Positions 7,171 through 14,658 of a stretch of DNA of 15,133 nt are shown piece after piece. Source of the stretch: an uncultured Chitinophagales bacterium (GTDB lineage Bacteria; Bacteroidota; Bacteroidia; Chitinophagales; Chitinophagaceae); the NCBI GenBank assembly GCA_946886475.1, contig CAMPIQ010000087.1, forward strand, positions 1 to 15,133, written 5' to 3'. Each line of letters opens with the position of its first letter. Position 1 is the first letter of the stretch. The translations under genes and the position numbers were made by a program. The notes under the pieces were generated by a model. It was not told the DNA's origin and did no database searches. It saw only the letters and a list, made by a program, of their open reading frames with translations.

Positions 7171-7189
7171 ATTACCAAAACCAACTTTT

Positions 7190-7609
7190 ATGGACACATC
7201 ATTTTTTTCAGAACTTAACTGGTTACATATCCTGGTTGCTGCCATCGCCTATTTCCTTCTGGGCGCTATCTGGTATTCCCCCCTTTTTGGCAAGAGATGG
7301 ATTGCTTATCAGAAAATAGACATGAATGATCCGGAAGCAAAAAAAGGAGCTGCCACCATTATGTTCTTCTCCTTTATTATTATGTTTCTTACCACCATTG
7401 GATTGGCTGTTCTGGTTTTCCGGCTTGAACTTGAAGAAGCCATGTCGGGAATTAAACTGGGATTATTTACCGGGCTGTTATTTTCTGCCGCTGCCATCAG
7501 TATCAGTTACCTATACGTAAAAAAACCTTTAGGGCTTCATCTTATTGATGGACTTTATCACGTTTTAGGTCAGGTAATTGCAGCAGTTATTTTGTGTATC
7601 TGGCGATAA
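7190..7609 (+). CDS. DUF1761-type small membrane protein
   Basis: This 139-aa integral membrane protein has four predicted transmembrane helices: about residues 10-28, 54-77, 86-109 and 117-138. The N-terminal NWLHILVAAIAYFLLGAIWY plus SPLFGKRW matches the DUF1761 hallmark (N-W, then G-x-x-W-Y-S-P, then F-G-x-x-W). A charged loop KIDMNDPEAKKG follows. Length fits the family (130-140 aa). The function of DUF1761 proteins is unknown. It has its own probable promoter, is divergent from the small gene at 6776-7129, and ends before a strong bidirectional terminator shared with pyruvate kinase. Confidence 0.85.
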   Translation: MDTSFFSELNWLHILVAAIAYFLLGAIWYSPLFGKRWIAYQKIDMNDPEAKKGAATIMFFSFIIMFLTTIGLAVLVFRLELEEAMSGIKLGLFTGLLFSAAAISISYLYVKKPLGLHLIDGLYHVLGQVIAAVILCIWR

Positions 7610-7641
7610 GGCCTTGTCAATGGTGAATCCAGAATGCCAGC

Positions 7642-7663
7642 ACCTGTAAATTAATTGACAGGT
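7642..7663. repeat. Small inverted repeat beside the terminator
   Basis: ACCTGT (7642-7647) and ACAGGT (7658-7663) are perfect 6-bp arms around a 10-nt AT-rich loop. They lie just before the DUF1761/pyk terminator and may form a second small hairpin in the 3' ends of both transcripts. Confidence 0.35.
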
Positions 7664-7668
7664 AACAT

Positions 7669-7699
7669 AAAAAAAGTTTGGATGTCCAAACTTTTTTTT
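7669..7699. terminator. Strong bidirectional intrinsic terminator between the DUF1761 gene and pyk
   Basis: An A7 run plus GTTTGG (7669-7681) pairs perfectly with CCAAAC plus a T-run (7686-7698) around the tetraloop ATGT. The stem is 13 bp and symmetric, with A/T runs at both ends, so it can end the plus-strand DUF1761 transcript and the minus-strand pyk transcript. Confidence 0.92.
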
Positions 7700-7743
7700 A
7701 TTGCAGTTCTTTATAATGATGATGGTTAAATGGCAATTGTGCC

Positions 7744-9234
7744 TCATTCCACTTTCGTGATCTTAACCATATTTGTAGGCAGGTGCAGGTGAATAGGTGT
7801 GCTTCCCGTGCTAACCACCACATCCCCGGATTTTAAGAATCCTCTTTCCTTAAGAATATCGATCTGGTCGAAAACGATATCATCCAGTGAATTCTCTTCC
7901 GAATAATACAGGGCCCTTACGCCCCAGCTCAGGCTTAACTGGTTTACAAGGAATTTTTCTTTTGTGAAAATAAACAATGGCGCTTTTGGACGGTAGCTGC
8001 TCAACATGAATGCCGTATATCCGCTCTGGGTCATGCCTATCAGGGCATCCGATTTAACATCATCGGCCAGTTTACAGGAATTATAACAAATGGCATCACT
8101 TAAAAATGAAGGAGAGTGGGGTTGGGGATGAAGGAATTCTTCCCTGTTGTATCTGTATTCGGTGCGTTCTACTTCCATAATGATCTTACGCATGGTTTCA
8201 ACTACAAGTTTGGGATGTTGTCCGGTGGCCGTTTCTCCACTTAGCATCACGGCATCGGCACCCTCAAGCACTGCATTGGCCACGTCTGTGATCTCACTCC
8301 GGTTTGGCTTACTCCGGTCTATCATACTTTCCATCATCTGTGTAGCCACTATTACCGGTTTTGCCCTATGCAAACACTTACTAATAATATTTCTCTGAAT
8401 AAGGGGGATTTGTTCAACAGGCAGCTCTACTCCAAGGTCTCCACGTGCTATCATTACCGCATCACTTTCTACAATAATATCACGCAGGTTATTCATAGCC
8501 TCCGGCTTCTCTATTTTAGCTATGATCTTGGTGCGGCTTTGCTTTTCCTGTAGTTTATTCCGTAGAATGATCAGGTCCTTAACGCTGCGCACAAATGAAA
8601 GCGCCACCCAGTCAAGCTCTTCCGCTATAATAAATTCAAGATCAGCAAGGTCTTTTTCTGTTAATGCGGGAAGAGATATTTTGGTGTCGGGCAGATTGAT
8701 GCCTTTTTTTGATGAGAGCCTTCCTCCCATGGTTACTTCCACTTCAACATCATTGTTCTTAAGGATCTTTTTTACCTGTACCTCCAATTTACCATCATCA
8801 ATCAGGATCTTGTTCCCGATTTTTACATCTTTATGTAGATTGGGATAGGATACGTAAATCCTTTCTTTGGTACCAATTAATTTATCATTGGTAAAAGTGA
8901 GAATATCACCAGGCACAATGTCAATGCCGCCCCCATCCATTTCACCAACGCGAAGTTTTGGTCCCTGGAGGTCACCAAGGATAGCAATATTATAAGGTTC
9001 CGTTTTATTGATCTGGCGTATGTATTCTATTATCTGCTTTTTATCCTCGTGACCGCCATGTGAGAAATTTAAACGGAATACATTCACACCGCATTTTACA
9101 AGTTCCAGTAATTTGTCGTAGGTATCGCATGCCGGTCCTACAGTAGCTACGATCTTGGTACGGTGATAGGTATGTTCTATACCTGCCGTTCTGTCCATTT
9201 CTTTATGGTAATACTTTGTTGCTTGTTTGCTCAT
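7744..9234 (-). CDS. pyk: Pyruvate kinase
   Basis: This 496-aa protein converts phosphoenolpyruvate and ADP to pyruvate and ATP, the last step of glycolysis. Motifs in order: TKIVATVGPA (26-35), NVFRLNFSHG (51-60, catalytic Arg54), GDLQGPKLR (87-95), a B domain (about 97-190), ALSFVRS, IAKIEKPEAM with the catalytic Lys240 and metal ligand Glu242, MIARGDLGVELP with Asp266, VATQMMESM with Thr298, and the SEITDVANAVLEGADAVMLSGETA block. A C-terminal domain follows (about 375-496), with the phosphate-loop-like STGSTP near residue 475. At the K+-site positions it has Leu89, Lys93 and Val96 where K+-dependent enzymes have Thr, Glu and Thr, which predicts a K+-independent enzyme. Start: the frame extends upstream to a TTG (9267), but the ATG at 9234 matches relatives. 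It lies 147 bp downstream of pfkA on the same strand, a probable glycolytic unit. Confidence 0.97.
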   Translation of the reverse strand: MSKQATKYYHKEMDRTAGIEHTYHRTKIVATVGPACDTYDKLLELVKCGVNVFRLNFSHGGHEDKKQIIEYIRQINKTEPYNIAILGDLQGPKLRVGEMDGGGIDIVPGDILTFTNDKLIGTKERIYVSYPNLHKDVKIGNKILIDDGKLEVQVKKILKNNDVEVEVTMGGRLSSKKGINLPDTKISLPALTEKDLADLEFIIAEELDWVALSFVRSVKDLIILRNKLQEKQSRTKIIAKIEKPEAMNNLRDIIVESDAVMIARGDLGVELPVEQIPLIQRNIISKCLHRAKPVIVATQMMESMIDRSKPNRSEITDVANAVLEGADAVMLSGETATGQHPKLVVETMRKIIMEVERTEYRYNREEFLHPQPHSPSFLSDAICYNSCKLADDVKSDALIGMTQSGYTAFMLSSYRPKAPLFIFTKEKFLVNQLSLSWGVRALYYSEENSLDDIVFDQIDILKERGFLKSGDVVVSTGSTPIHLHLPTNMVKITKVE

Positions 9235-9381
9235 AAAAACTCTGTTCACCCTGTTCCGGTTTAACAATGGACAAGGATCAGATTTTAATTATTGAATAAT
9301 ATTATTTAAAAAATAAAATGATAGTTGTTACCATAAATAAGATTCGCCGGTTAAGTTCCTTTTATGGAATATAGCGGTTCA

Positions 9382-10365
9382 TTAACTTGCCAGTATCTTA
9401 ACGATCTTCATCCACTCTTCGTTAATAGTTCCTTTTCTCTTCCCTACATTTTCCAATGGCACATAATTCATTTTATTGTTCATGATCCCGACAAATACAT
9501 TATGCTTCCCCTGCATCAGGCATTCAACTGCATGGTAACCCATCCGGCTTGCAATAAGCCGGTCCAAACAGGTAGGTGAACCGCCCCTTTGAATATGACC
9601 CAGTATGGCAACCCTGGTTTCCATATGCGGTATCCTGGCTTTCACCAATTTCGCCACTTCGTCTGCACCACCAAATCCGTCGCCTTCTGCAACTACAATT
9701 AGATTAACCAGTTTTTTACGTCTTTCTTTTTCCTGTAAAGAATCAATCAGGGCTTCAACATCTGTTTTTTGTTCTGGTATCAAAATATTTTCAGCACCGG
9801 TGGCGATACCACTGTGCAGTGCAATATAACCAGCATCCCTGCCCATCACTTCAATGATAAATAAACGGTTATGGGCATCTGCAGTATCGCGTATTTTGTC
9901 AATGGCTTCTACAGCTGTATTAACAGCCGTGTCGAACCCGATGGTAAAATCAGTTCCGTAAATATCTTTATCTATGGTGCCGGCCAGGCCAATACATGGT
10001 ATATCATATTCTTTACTGAATTCAACGGCACCTCTGAAAGATCCGTCTCCTCCAATAATGACCAAACCATCTATACCTCTTTTTTGCAGGATCTCGAAGG
10101 CCTGTTGCCTGCCTTCCGGTTTATGAAATATTTTACAACGGGCAGTTTTTAAAATGGTTCCTCCACGCTGAATGATATTGGCAACAGAGCGGCTTTCCAT
10201 TTGAAAAATGTCATCTTCTATCAGTCCCTGGTATCCCCGCATAATGCCATATACCTCCAAACCGTAAAAAATGCCGGTACGTACAACTGCCCTGATGGCG
10301 GCGTTCATACCCGGTGCATCACCCCCTGAAGTAAGAACACCGATACGGCTAACTTTCTTTTGCAT
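9382..10365 (-). CDS. pfkA: 6-phosphofructokinase (ATP-dependent type)
   Basis: This 327-aa enzyme phosphorylates fructose 6-phosphate to fructose 1,6-bisphosphate. The family motifs are clear: GVLTSGGDAPGMNAAIRAVV (9-28), RGYQGLI, GGTILKTARC (68-77), IIGGDGSFRGA (103-113; Gly108 after GGD indicates ATP rather than PPi use), the catalytic loop AGTIDKD (128-134), MGRDAGYIALHSGIATGAE (174-192), VVAEGDG, and LGHIQRGGSPT (256-265). Length is that of bacterial PfkA (about 320). Two residues differ from the canonical PGTIDND: Ala128 for Pro and Lys133 for Asn, both confirmed in the DNA (gcc and aaa codons). The catalytic Asp132 and Asp134 are kept. Start: the ATG at 10365 (MQKKVSRIGV) is preferred to the upstream TTG at 10398. 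It is followed by pyk on the same strand. The 437-bp upstream region is unusual and is described separately. Confidence 0.96.
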   Translation of the reverse strand: MQKKVSRIGVLTSGGDAPGMNAAIRAVVRTGIFYGLEVYGIMRGYQGLIEDDIFQMESRSVANIIQRGGTILKTARCKIFHKPEGRQQAFEILQKRGIDGLVIIGGDGSFRGAVEFSKEYDIPCIGLAGTIDKDIYGTDFTIGFDTAVNTAVEAIDKIRDTADAHNRLFIIEVMGRDAGYIALHSGIATGAENILIPEQKTDVEALIDSLQEKERRKKLVNLIVVAEGDGFGGADEVAKLVKARIPHMETRVAILGHIQRGGSPTCLDRLIASRMGYHAVECLMQGKHNVFVGIMNNKMNYVPLENVGKRKGTINEEWMKIVKILAS

Positions 10366-10560
10366 TGGTTTTTCTGATTGCTGTAAAATGCCTTTCAAAA
10401 TTTATCAAGGTTCAAAAATAAGGTATTGTTCATAAGGAGTATAATGATAGAGCTGGTTAAAGCATCAGTTCAATTATCCCCTGAATTTCAAACTGATCCA
10501 TATAAAACAACCCTCAGTAGTCTTAAACTGACACTTTGATCCACATAATTCTTATTTTGC

Positions 10561-10591
10561 AAAAGAAAAACCCACTGTAGAAACAGCGGGT
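10561..10591 (-). terminator. Orphan minus-strand intrinsic terminator upstream of pfkA
   Basis: Read on the minus strand, ACCCGCTGT pairs with ACAGTGGGT (9 bp with one G-U) around a TTCT tetraloop, then runs into TTTTTCTTTT. On the plus strand one pair becomes A-C and there is no T-run, so the signal points left. No minus-strand protein gene lies to its right before the plus-strand gene at 10803. It must therefore end a non-coding transcript, act in a long pfkA leader, or block antisense transcription. Confidence 0.72.
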
Positions 10592-10747
10592 GCTAACGAT
10601 TGCTTGCTATATGAATAGAGATTCTTGAGTCTGTTTATTTTGGACTGATTCCATTTAAATACCGGATCATCCAACCTTGAACAAAAATAGGGTTAGCAGA
10701 ACACCTTTAGTAAATAAAATACATATGGAATTACAATGCTGAAACAT

Positions 10748-10766
10748 GGTTGTATCCGCTACAACC
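10748..10766. repeat. Perfect inverted repeat upstream of the 517-aa gene
   Basis: GGTTGTA-TCCGC-TACAACC has 7-bp arms and a 5-nt centre, ending 36 bp before the ATG at 10803. It could be an operator for the plus-strand gene or a hairpin in a minus-strand RNA. On the minus strand the adjoining GCGGGT (10769-10764) is complementary to ACCCGC of the terminator stem. Confidence 0.5.
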
Positions 10767-10802
10767 CGCGCCATCATTGAATTCCGGGATAAATAACTTA
10801 CG

Positions 10803-12356
10803 ATGCCCAACAGATCCGCGGATCCATTATTTCAGTTGATCAAATCCCTGCACAAGTCTGAAAAGAGGAATTTCAAGCTTTATATCAAGCGAAACTCAGC
10901 TAATGAAGACCTTAAGATCATCCAGCTGTTTGATGCCATGGATAAGATGGCCCAATACGATGAAAGCATATTACTCAAAAAACTACCTGTTATTAAAAAA
11001 CAGCAGTTATCCAATATCAAGGCACACCTTTATAAGCAGGTACTGGCAAGTCTGCGCTTGCTGAGCGGCATGGAGAATATTGATATCCAGCTACACGAAC
11101 AACTGGATTATGCCCGGATATTATATAATAAGGGATTATATCACCAGAGCCTCAAGATCCTTGACAGGCTGAAAGAGATTGCCCAACACTACCACCAGGA
11201 TAGTTTTTTGATCCAGATCATATCGCTTGAGAAAAAAATAGAGACCCTGCACATCACAAGAAGCATGGAGGACAGGGCTGCAAGCCTTTCGGCAGAAGCA
11301 AATGAGGTAAATGAAAAGAGGAGGTTAATTACCCAACTCTCCAATCTTACACTGCAATTGTACAGCTGGTACATAAAAAATGGACATGCCAGAAATGAAG
11401 AAGATGAAACCGGGGTAAAAAAATTCTTTCGCGAACAGCTCCCCCCAAATGCTTTTGAACTGGAAGGTTTCTACGAAAAATTATACCTCCACCAGTCCTA
11501 TTGCTGGTATGCTTTTATCCGCCAGGATTTTATTATGTATTACAGGCATACACAAAAATGGGTAGACCTTTTTCATAACGAAACCTACATGATCAATGTG
11601 GAACCGGCGCATTATATCAAGGGTATGCATAATTTGCTGAATGCACATTTTGATCTCAGGAATTTCCAGCAATTTGAGGTGGCATTAAAACAATTTGAAA
11701 AATTTGCAGATTCGAATATTGTAACGGAAGTTGAGAACAATAGAATTCAGGTCTTCGTTTATCTTACTACGGCCAGGATCAATAGTCATTTTATGAAAGG
11801 CAGTTTCAGGGAAGGATTGGAACTGGTGCCTTTTATTGAAGAAAAACTGGACGAATATGAACTGTACCTCGACCGGCACCGCATCCTTGTATTTTATTAT
11901 AAAATAGCATCTCTTTATTTTGGAAGCGGTGATTATGGTACTTCAATAGATTATCTGCAAAAGATCATCAACTGGAAGGTTGATCTTCGCAATGATCTTC
12001 AGTGTTATTCCAGGTTGCTGCACCTGCTTGCCCATTATGAGCTTGGCAATTATGAACTGATGGAGCCTCTTACCAAATCAGTTTACCGCTTCATGGCCAA
12101 AATGGACAACCTTACTGTTGTGGAAGAGGAGATGTTCAGATTTCTCAGGCAAAATTTCCACCTGTCCGCAAAACAAATGATCCCTGAATTCGGAAAATTG
12201 CTTCAAAAGATCAAAAAATTTGAAAAAAGCAGATTTGAAACCAGAGCATTTGCCTATCTCGATATCATATCCTGGCTGGAAAGCAAAGCTTTTAACAAAT
12301 CAATGGCCGAGGTTATTAAACATAAATACCTGACTGCAAGAAAAAGGAATTATTAG
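10803..12356 (+). CDS. Conserved helical-repeat hypothetical protein (TPR-like)
   Basis: This 517-aa protein lacks a signal peptide and membrane segments, so it is probably cytoplasmic. The N terminus is strongly basic (SLHKSEKRNFKLYIKRNS). It is almost entirely helical by pattern, with repeated pairs of amphipathic helices: DYARILYNKGLYHQSLKILD, FRQDF-like bulky aromatic patches around residues 225-260, YKIASLYFGSGDYGTSIDYL (about 365-384) and LLHLLAHYELGNYELMEPLT. The last two have the spacing of TPR units. I recognise it as a type widespread in Chitinophagaceae and relatives, usually annotated as hypothetical; no function is known to me. It is likely a protein-protein interaction scaffold. 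The ATG at 10803 is the first in frame and follows the divergent spacer. The downstream acylase gene starts 77 bp later on the same strand, with a palindrome between them. Confidence 0.85.
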   Translation: MPNRSADPLFQLIKSLHKSEKRNFKLYIKRNSANEDLKIIQLFDAMDKMAQYDESILLKKLPVIKKQQLSNIKAHLYKQVLASLRLLSGMENIDIQLHEQLDYARILYNKGLYHQSLKILDRLKEIAQHYHQDSFLIQIISLEKKIETLHITRSMEDRAASLSAEANEVNEKRRLITQLSNLTLQLYSWYIKNGHARNEEDETGVKKFFREQLPPNAFELEGFYEKLYLHQSYCWYAFIRQDFIMYYRHTQKWVDLFHNETYMINVEPAHYIKGMHNLLNAHFDLRNFQQFEVALKQFEKFADSNIVTEVENNRIQVFVYLTTARINSHFMKGSFREGLELVPFIEEKLDEYELYLDRHRILVFYYKIASLYFGSGDYGTSIDYLQKIINWKVDLRNDLQCYSRLLHLLAHYELGNYELMEPLTKSVYRFMAKMDNLTVVEEEMFRFLRQNFHLSAKQMIPEFGKLLQKIKKFEKSRFETRAFAYLDIISWLESKAFNKSMAEVIKHKYLTARKRNY

Positions 12357-12368
12357 CCATTGAGGGAT

Positions 12369-12383
12369 TTTGACATTGTCAAA
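12369..12383. repeat. 15-bp palindrome upstream of the acylase gene
   Basis: TTTGACA-T-TGTCAAA is a perfect 7-bp inverted repeat with a 1-nt centre, 51 bp upstream of the ATG at 12434. It is compact like a dimeric-repressor operator. TTATTTTG at 12409-12416 is one mismatch from the Bacteroidota -7 box and would place a transcription start near 12423. Confidence 0.4.
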
Positions 12384-12433
12384 TTATTCACCGTTTATCA
12401 GGAATGCCTTATTTTGAATCATAAAACATTTTC

Positions 12434-14623
12434 ATGCGCACATTGTTTATTTTTTTATTTCTTCCCCTGGCAAGTTTTGGGCAGCCAGGTAAACAGGAAT
12501 TGAAAAGATTTGAAGACCATGCAAAAAATGTAACAGTGATCCGCGACCAGTGGGATGTGCCGCATATTTATGGAAAGACTGATGCTGATGCTGTATTTGG
12601 ACTCATGTATGTACAATGTGAGATCAATTTTCACCAGGTGGAAGAAAATTTTCTGGAAATGCTGGGCAGGCTTTCCGAAGTTCACGGAGAAGATCAATTA
12701 TATAACGATCTCCAGATGAAGCTGATCTATGATACGGCTGCTGCTATTGATGATTATAAGAAAAGTCCGCTTTGGCTGAAAAAATTATTGGATGCCAGTG
12801 CTGATGGCATTAATTATTTTCTGCATAATCACCCGGAAGTGAAACCCAGGGTGTTGGAACAATTTAAGCCCTGGTATGCATTATTACGAACGGATGGGAG
12901 TATTGGTGCCACGCAAACAGGAGGAATTAATCTGAGGGACCTTAGGGCATTGTATCCCGCAAAAACGCAGGGCACATCCTATATGAAATCAATTCCGCTT
13001 ACAGAATATCAGCTGGATCCGTTAGGATCAAATGGATTTGCAGTAGCACCATCCCGTACAGTAAATGGGAACGCCATTCTTTATATCAATCCTCATACAA
13101 GTTTTTATTACCGTCCGGAAGTGCACATAGTTAGTGAAGAAGGATTGAATGCTTATGGCGCCGTTACATGGGGAACTTTTTTTATTTACCAGGGATTTAA
13201 TGAATACTGCGGATGGATGCATACCTCCAGTTATGCGGATGTTGCTGATGCCTTTGAAGAAAAAATAAGTGAGAAAGGGGGCATGTATTTTTATGAATAT
13301 GATAAAGAACGGTTCCCTGTATCGTCTAAAGAAATAACCGTTCACTATATTAAGAACAACAGGATGCTGGATGAGAAATTTACAACCTGGTCTACCATTC
13401 ATGGTCCGGTAATGGGAAGCCGCAATGGAAAATGGCTTAGTCTCAGGGAAAATAACAGGTCCATGCAATCATTAATGCAATCGTGGCTGAGAACCAAGGC
13501 TAAGGGATTCAAAGAGTATGAAAAAATAATGGATATGCGTGTGAATAATTCCAACAACACTGTGTTTGCCGATAATCAGGGAAACATTGCCTACTGGCAT
13601 GGGAATTTTATTCCGAGACGCGATCATAAAAATTATGATTATAGTCTTCCTGTTGATGGCAGCGTTTCAGCATCGGACTGGAAGGGGCTGCATCCATTGA
13701 ATGAAACGGTTCACGTGTATAATCCTGAATCCGGCTGGTTGCAAAATTGTAATTCAACACCTTTTACATCAGCCGGAGCCAGTAGTCCCAGTAAAAAAGA
13801 TTATCCTGAATACATGGCTCCTGATGGAGAGAACTACAGAGGCGTGAATGCCGTGTACCTGTTAAAAAAGCTGGAACGCATTACCCTTGAAAATATGATC
13901 GACAGCATTGGTTATAACAGGTATTTGTCGGCATTTGAAAGACTTCAACCTGCATTGGTCAATGCTTTTGATTCATTGCCAGCAGTACATGAATGGCGGC
14001 ATGAACTTTCAGAGCCGGTTGAAATGATCAGGGATTGGAACAGGGTGCCCGGTGAAAATTCAATTGCTTCATCCATTGCCATTGAATGGGGTTATAGATT
14101 ATTGCAGAAAGCTTCACCACCACCTAACCCTTACCGGAATACAGATGCCATAGGGCAAATGAATTCTGCCATTGCCAATACAAGCGCTGTCGAAAAATTG
14201 CAATTGCTTCGGGAAACCCTGGCCGACCTAAAAAAAAGATTTGGAACCTGGAATACTCCCTGGGGAGAGATAAACAGGTATCAGCGAACAGCAGATGGGA
14301 AATTTGATGATGCCAAATCCAGTATGGCGGTTAGCATGGCTGCCGCGACCTTTGGCTCTTTGCCTTCCTTCGCAACAAGAAGATATCCGCATACCAACAG
14401 ACGGTATGGAGTGTCAGGAAATAGTTTTATTGCCTGTGTAGAATTTGGAAAAAAAATAAGAGCCAGGTCAGTAATTACAGGGGGACAGTCATTTGATCCC
14501 GCTTCAAAACATTATCTGGACCAGGCCCAAATGTATATCGATGGTGAATTCAAGGAGGTAAATTTTTACAGGGACGATGTATTAAAAAATGCAAAGAGAA
14601 CGTATAAACCTGGAGATAAATAA
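12434..14623 (+). CDS. Secreted penicillin-acylase-family Ntn hydrolase
   Basis: This 729-aa precursor belongs to the penicillin amidase/acyl-homoserine-lactone acylase family. These enzymes cut themselves to free an N-terminal Ser and hydrolyse amide bonds. A signal peptide (MRTLFIFLFLPLASFG) implies periplasmic export. The A-chain region shows VTVIRDQWDVPHIYG and the usual FGLMYVQCE segment. The autocleavage site is LGSNGFAVAPSRT, with Gly198-Ser199 as the probable cut and nucleophile. In the B-chain, NPHTSFYYRP, STIHGPVMG, NNSNNTVFADNQGNIAYWH and LQNCNSTPF (family Asn) are present, and the C-terminal GGQSFDPASKHYLDQ is typical. Length is near the family range of 700-850. The substrate is unknown: beta-lactams, acyl-homoserine lactones and other N-acyl compounds are all possible. 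It converges with the acidic gene at 14659-14994 without a clear terminator between them. Confidence 0.93.
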   Translation: MRTLFIFLFLPLASFGQPGKQELKRFEDHAKNVTVIRDQWDVPHIYGKTDADAVFGLMYVQCEINFHQVEENFLEMLGRLSEVHGEDQLYNDLQMKLIYDTAAAIDDYKKSPLWLKKLLDASADGINYFLHNHPEVKPRVLEQFKPWYALLRTDGSIGATQTGGINLRDLRALYPAKTQGTSYMKSIPLTEYQLDPLGSNGFAVAPSRTVNGNAILYINPHTSFYYRPEVHIVSEEGLNAYGAVTWGTFFIYQGFNEYCGWMHTSSYADVADAFEEKISEKGGMYFYEYDKERFPVSSKEITVHYIKNNRMLDEKFTTWSTIHGPVMGSRNGKWLSLRENNRSMQSLMQSWLRTKAKGFKEYEKIMDMRVNNSNNTVFADNQGNIAYWHGNFIPRRDHKNYDYSLPVDGSVSASDWKGLHPLNETVHVYNPESGWLQNCNSTPFTSAGASSPSKKDYPEYMAPDGENYRGVNAVYLLKKLERITLENMIDSIGYNRYLSAFERLQPALVNAFDSLPAVHEWRHELSEPVEMIRDWNRVPGENSIASSIAIEWGYRLLQKASPPPNPYRNTDAIGQMNSAIANTSAVEKLQLLRETLADLKKRFGTWNTPWGEINRYQRTADGKFDDAKSSMAVSMAAATFGSLPSFATRRYPHTNRRYGVSGNSFIACVEFGKKIRARSVITGGQSFDPASKHYLDQAQMYIDGEFKEVNFYRDDVLKNAKRTYKPGDK

Positions 14624-14658
14624 TCTGAAGAACCAGATCAATTTCCCCTTACTGTAGA

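Larger units (their letters stand above)
10366..10802. other. 437-bp gene-free divergent spacer with two hairpins
   Basis: This region separates pfkA (-) from the 517-aa gene (+). It contains a minus-strand intrinsic terminator (10561-10591), a perfect 7-bp inverted repeat (10748-10766) and a loosely repeated stretch, TGATCCATATAA (10493 region) against TGATCCACATAA (10538 region). A 31-codon plus-strand ORF starts at 10444 behind AAGGAG (10434-10439) and ends at 10539; a 36-codon minus-strand ORF starts near 10776 and ends near 10664. Neither resembles a known peptide. A TAAATTTTG near 10396-10404 (minus strand) could be the -7 box of pfkA, about 30 bp before its ATG. I see no tRNA. Confidence 0.6.

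Noticed and set aside
10444..10539. 31-codon plus-strand ORF (MIELVKASVQ...) behind an AAGGAG sequence
   Set aside because: Bacteroidota rarely depend on Shine-Dalgarno sites, the 4-bp spacing is short, the peptide has no recognisable pattern, and the frame is short enough to be chance.
10664..10776. 36-codon minus-strand ORF (MMARVVADTT...) in the pfkA upstream gap
   Set aside because: Starts inside a hairpin-bearing stretch and has no family resemblance; a non-coding reading of the region explains the terminator equally well.
13028..13468. 146-aa minus-strand ORF inside the acylase gene
   Set aside because: Fully contained in a gene with intact family motifs; composition is that of a shadow frame.
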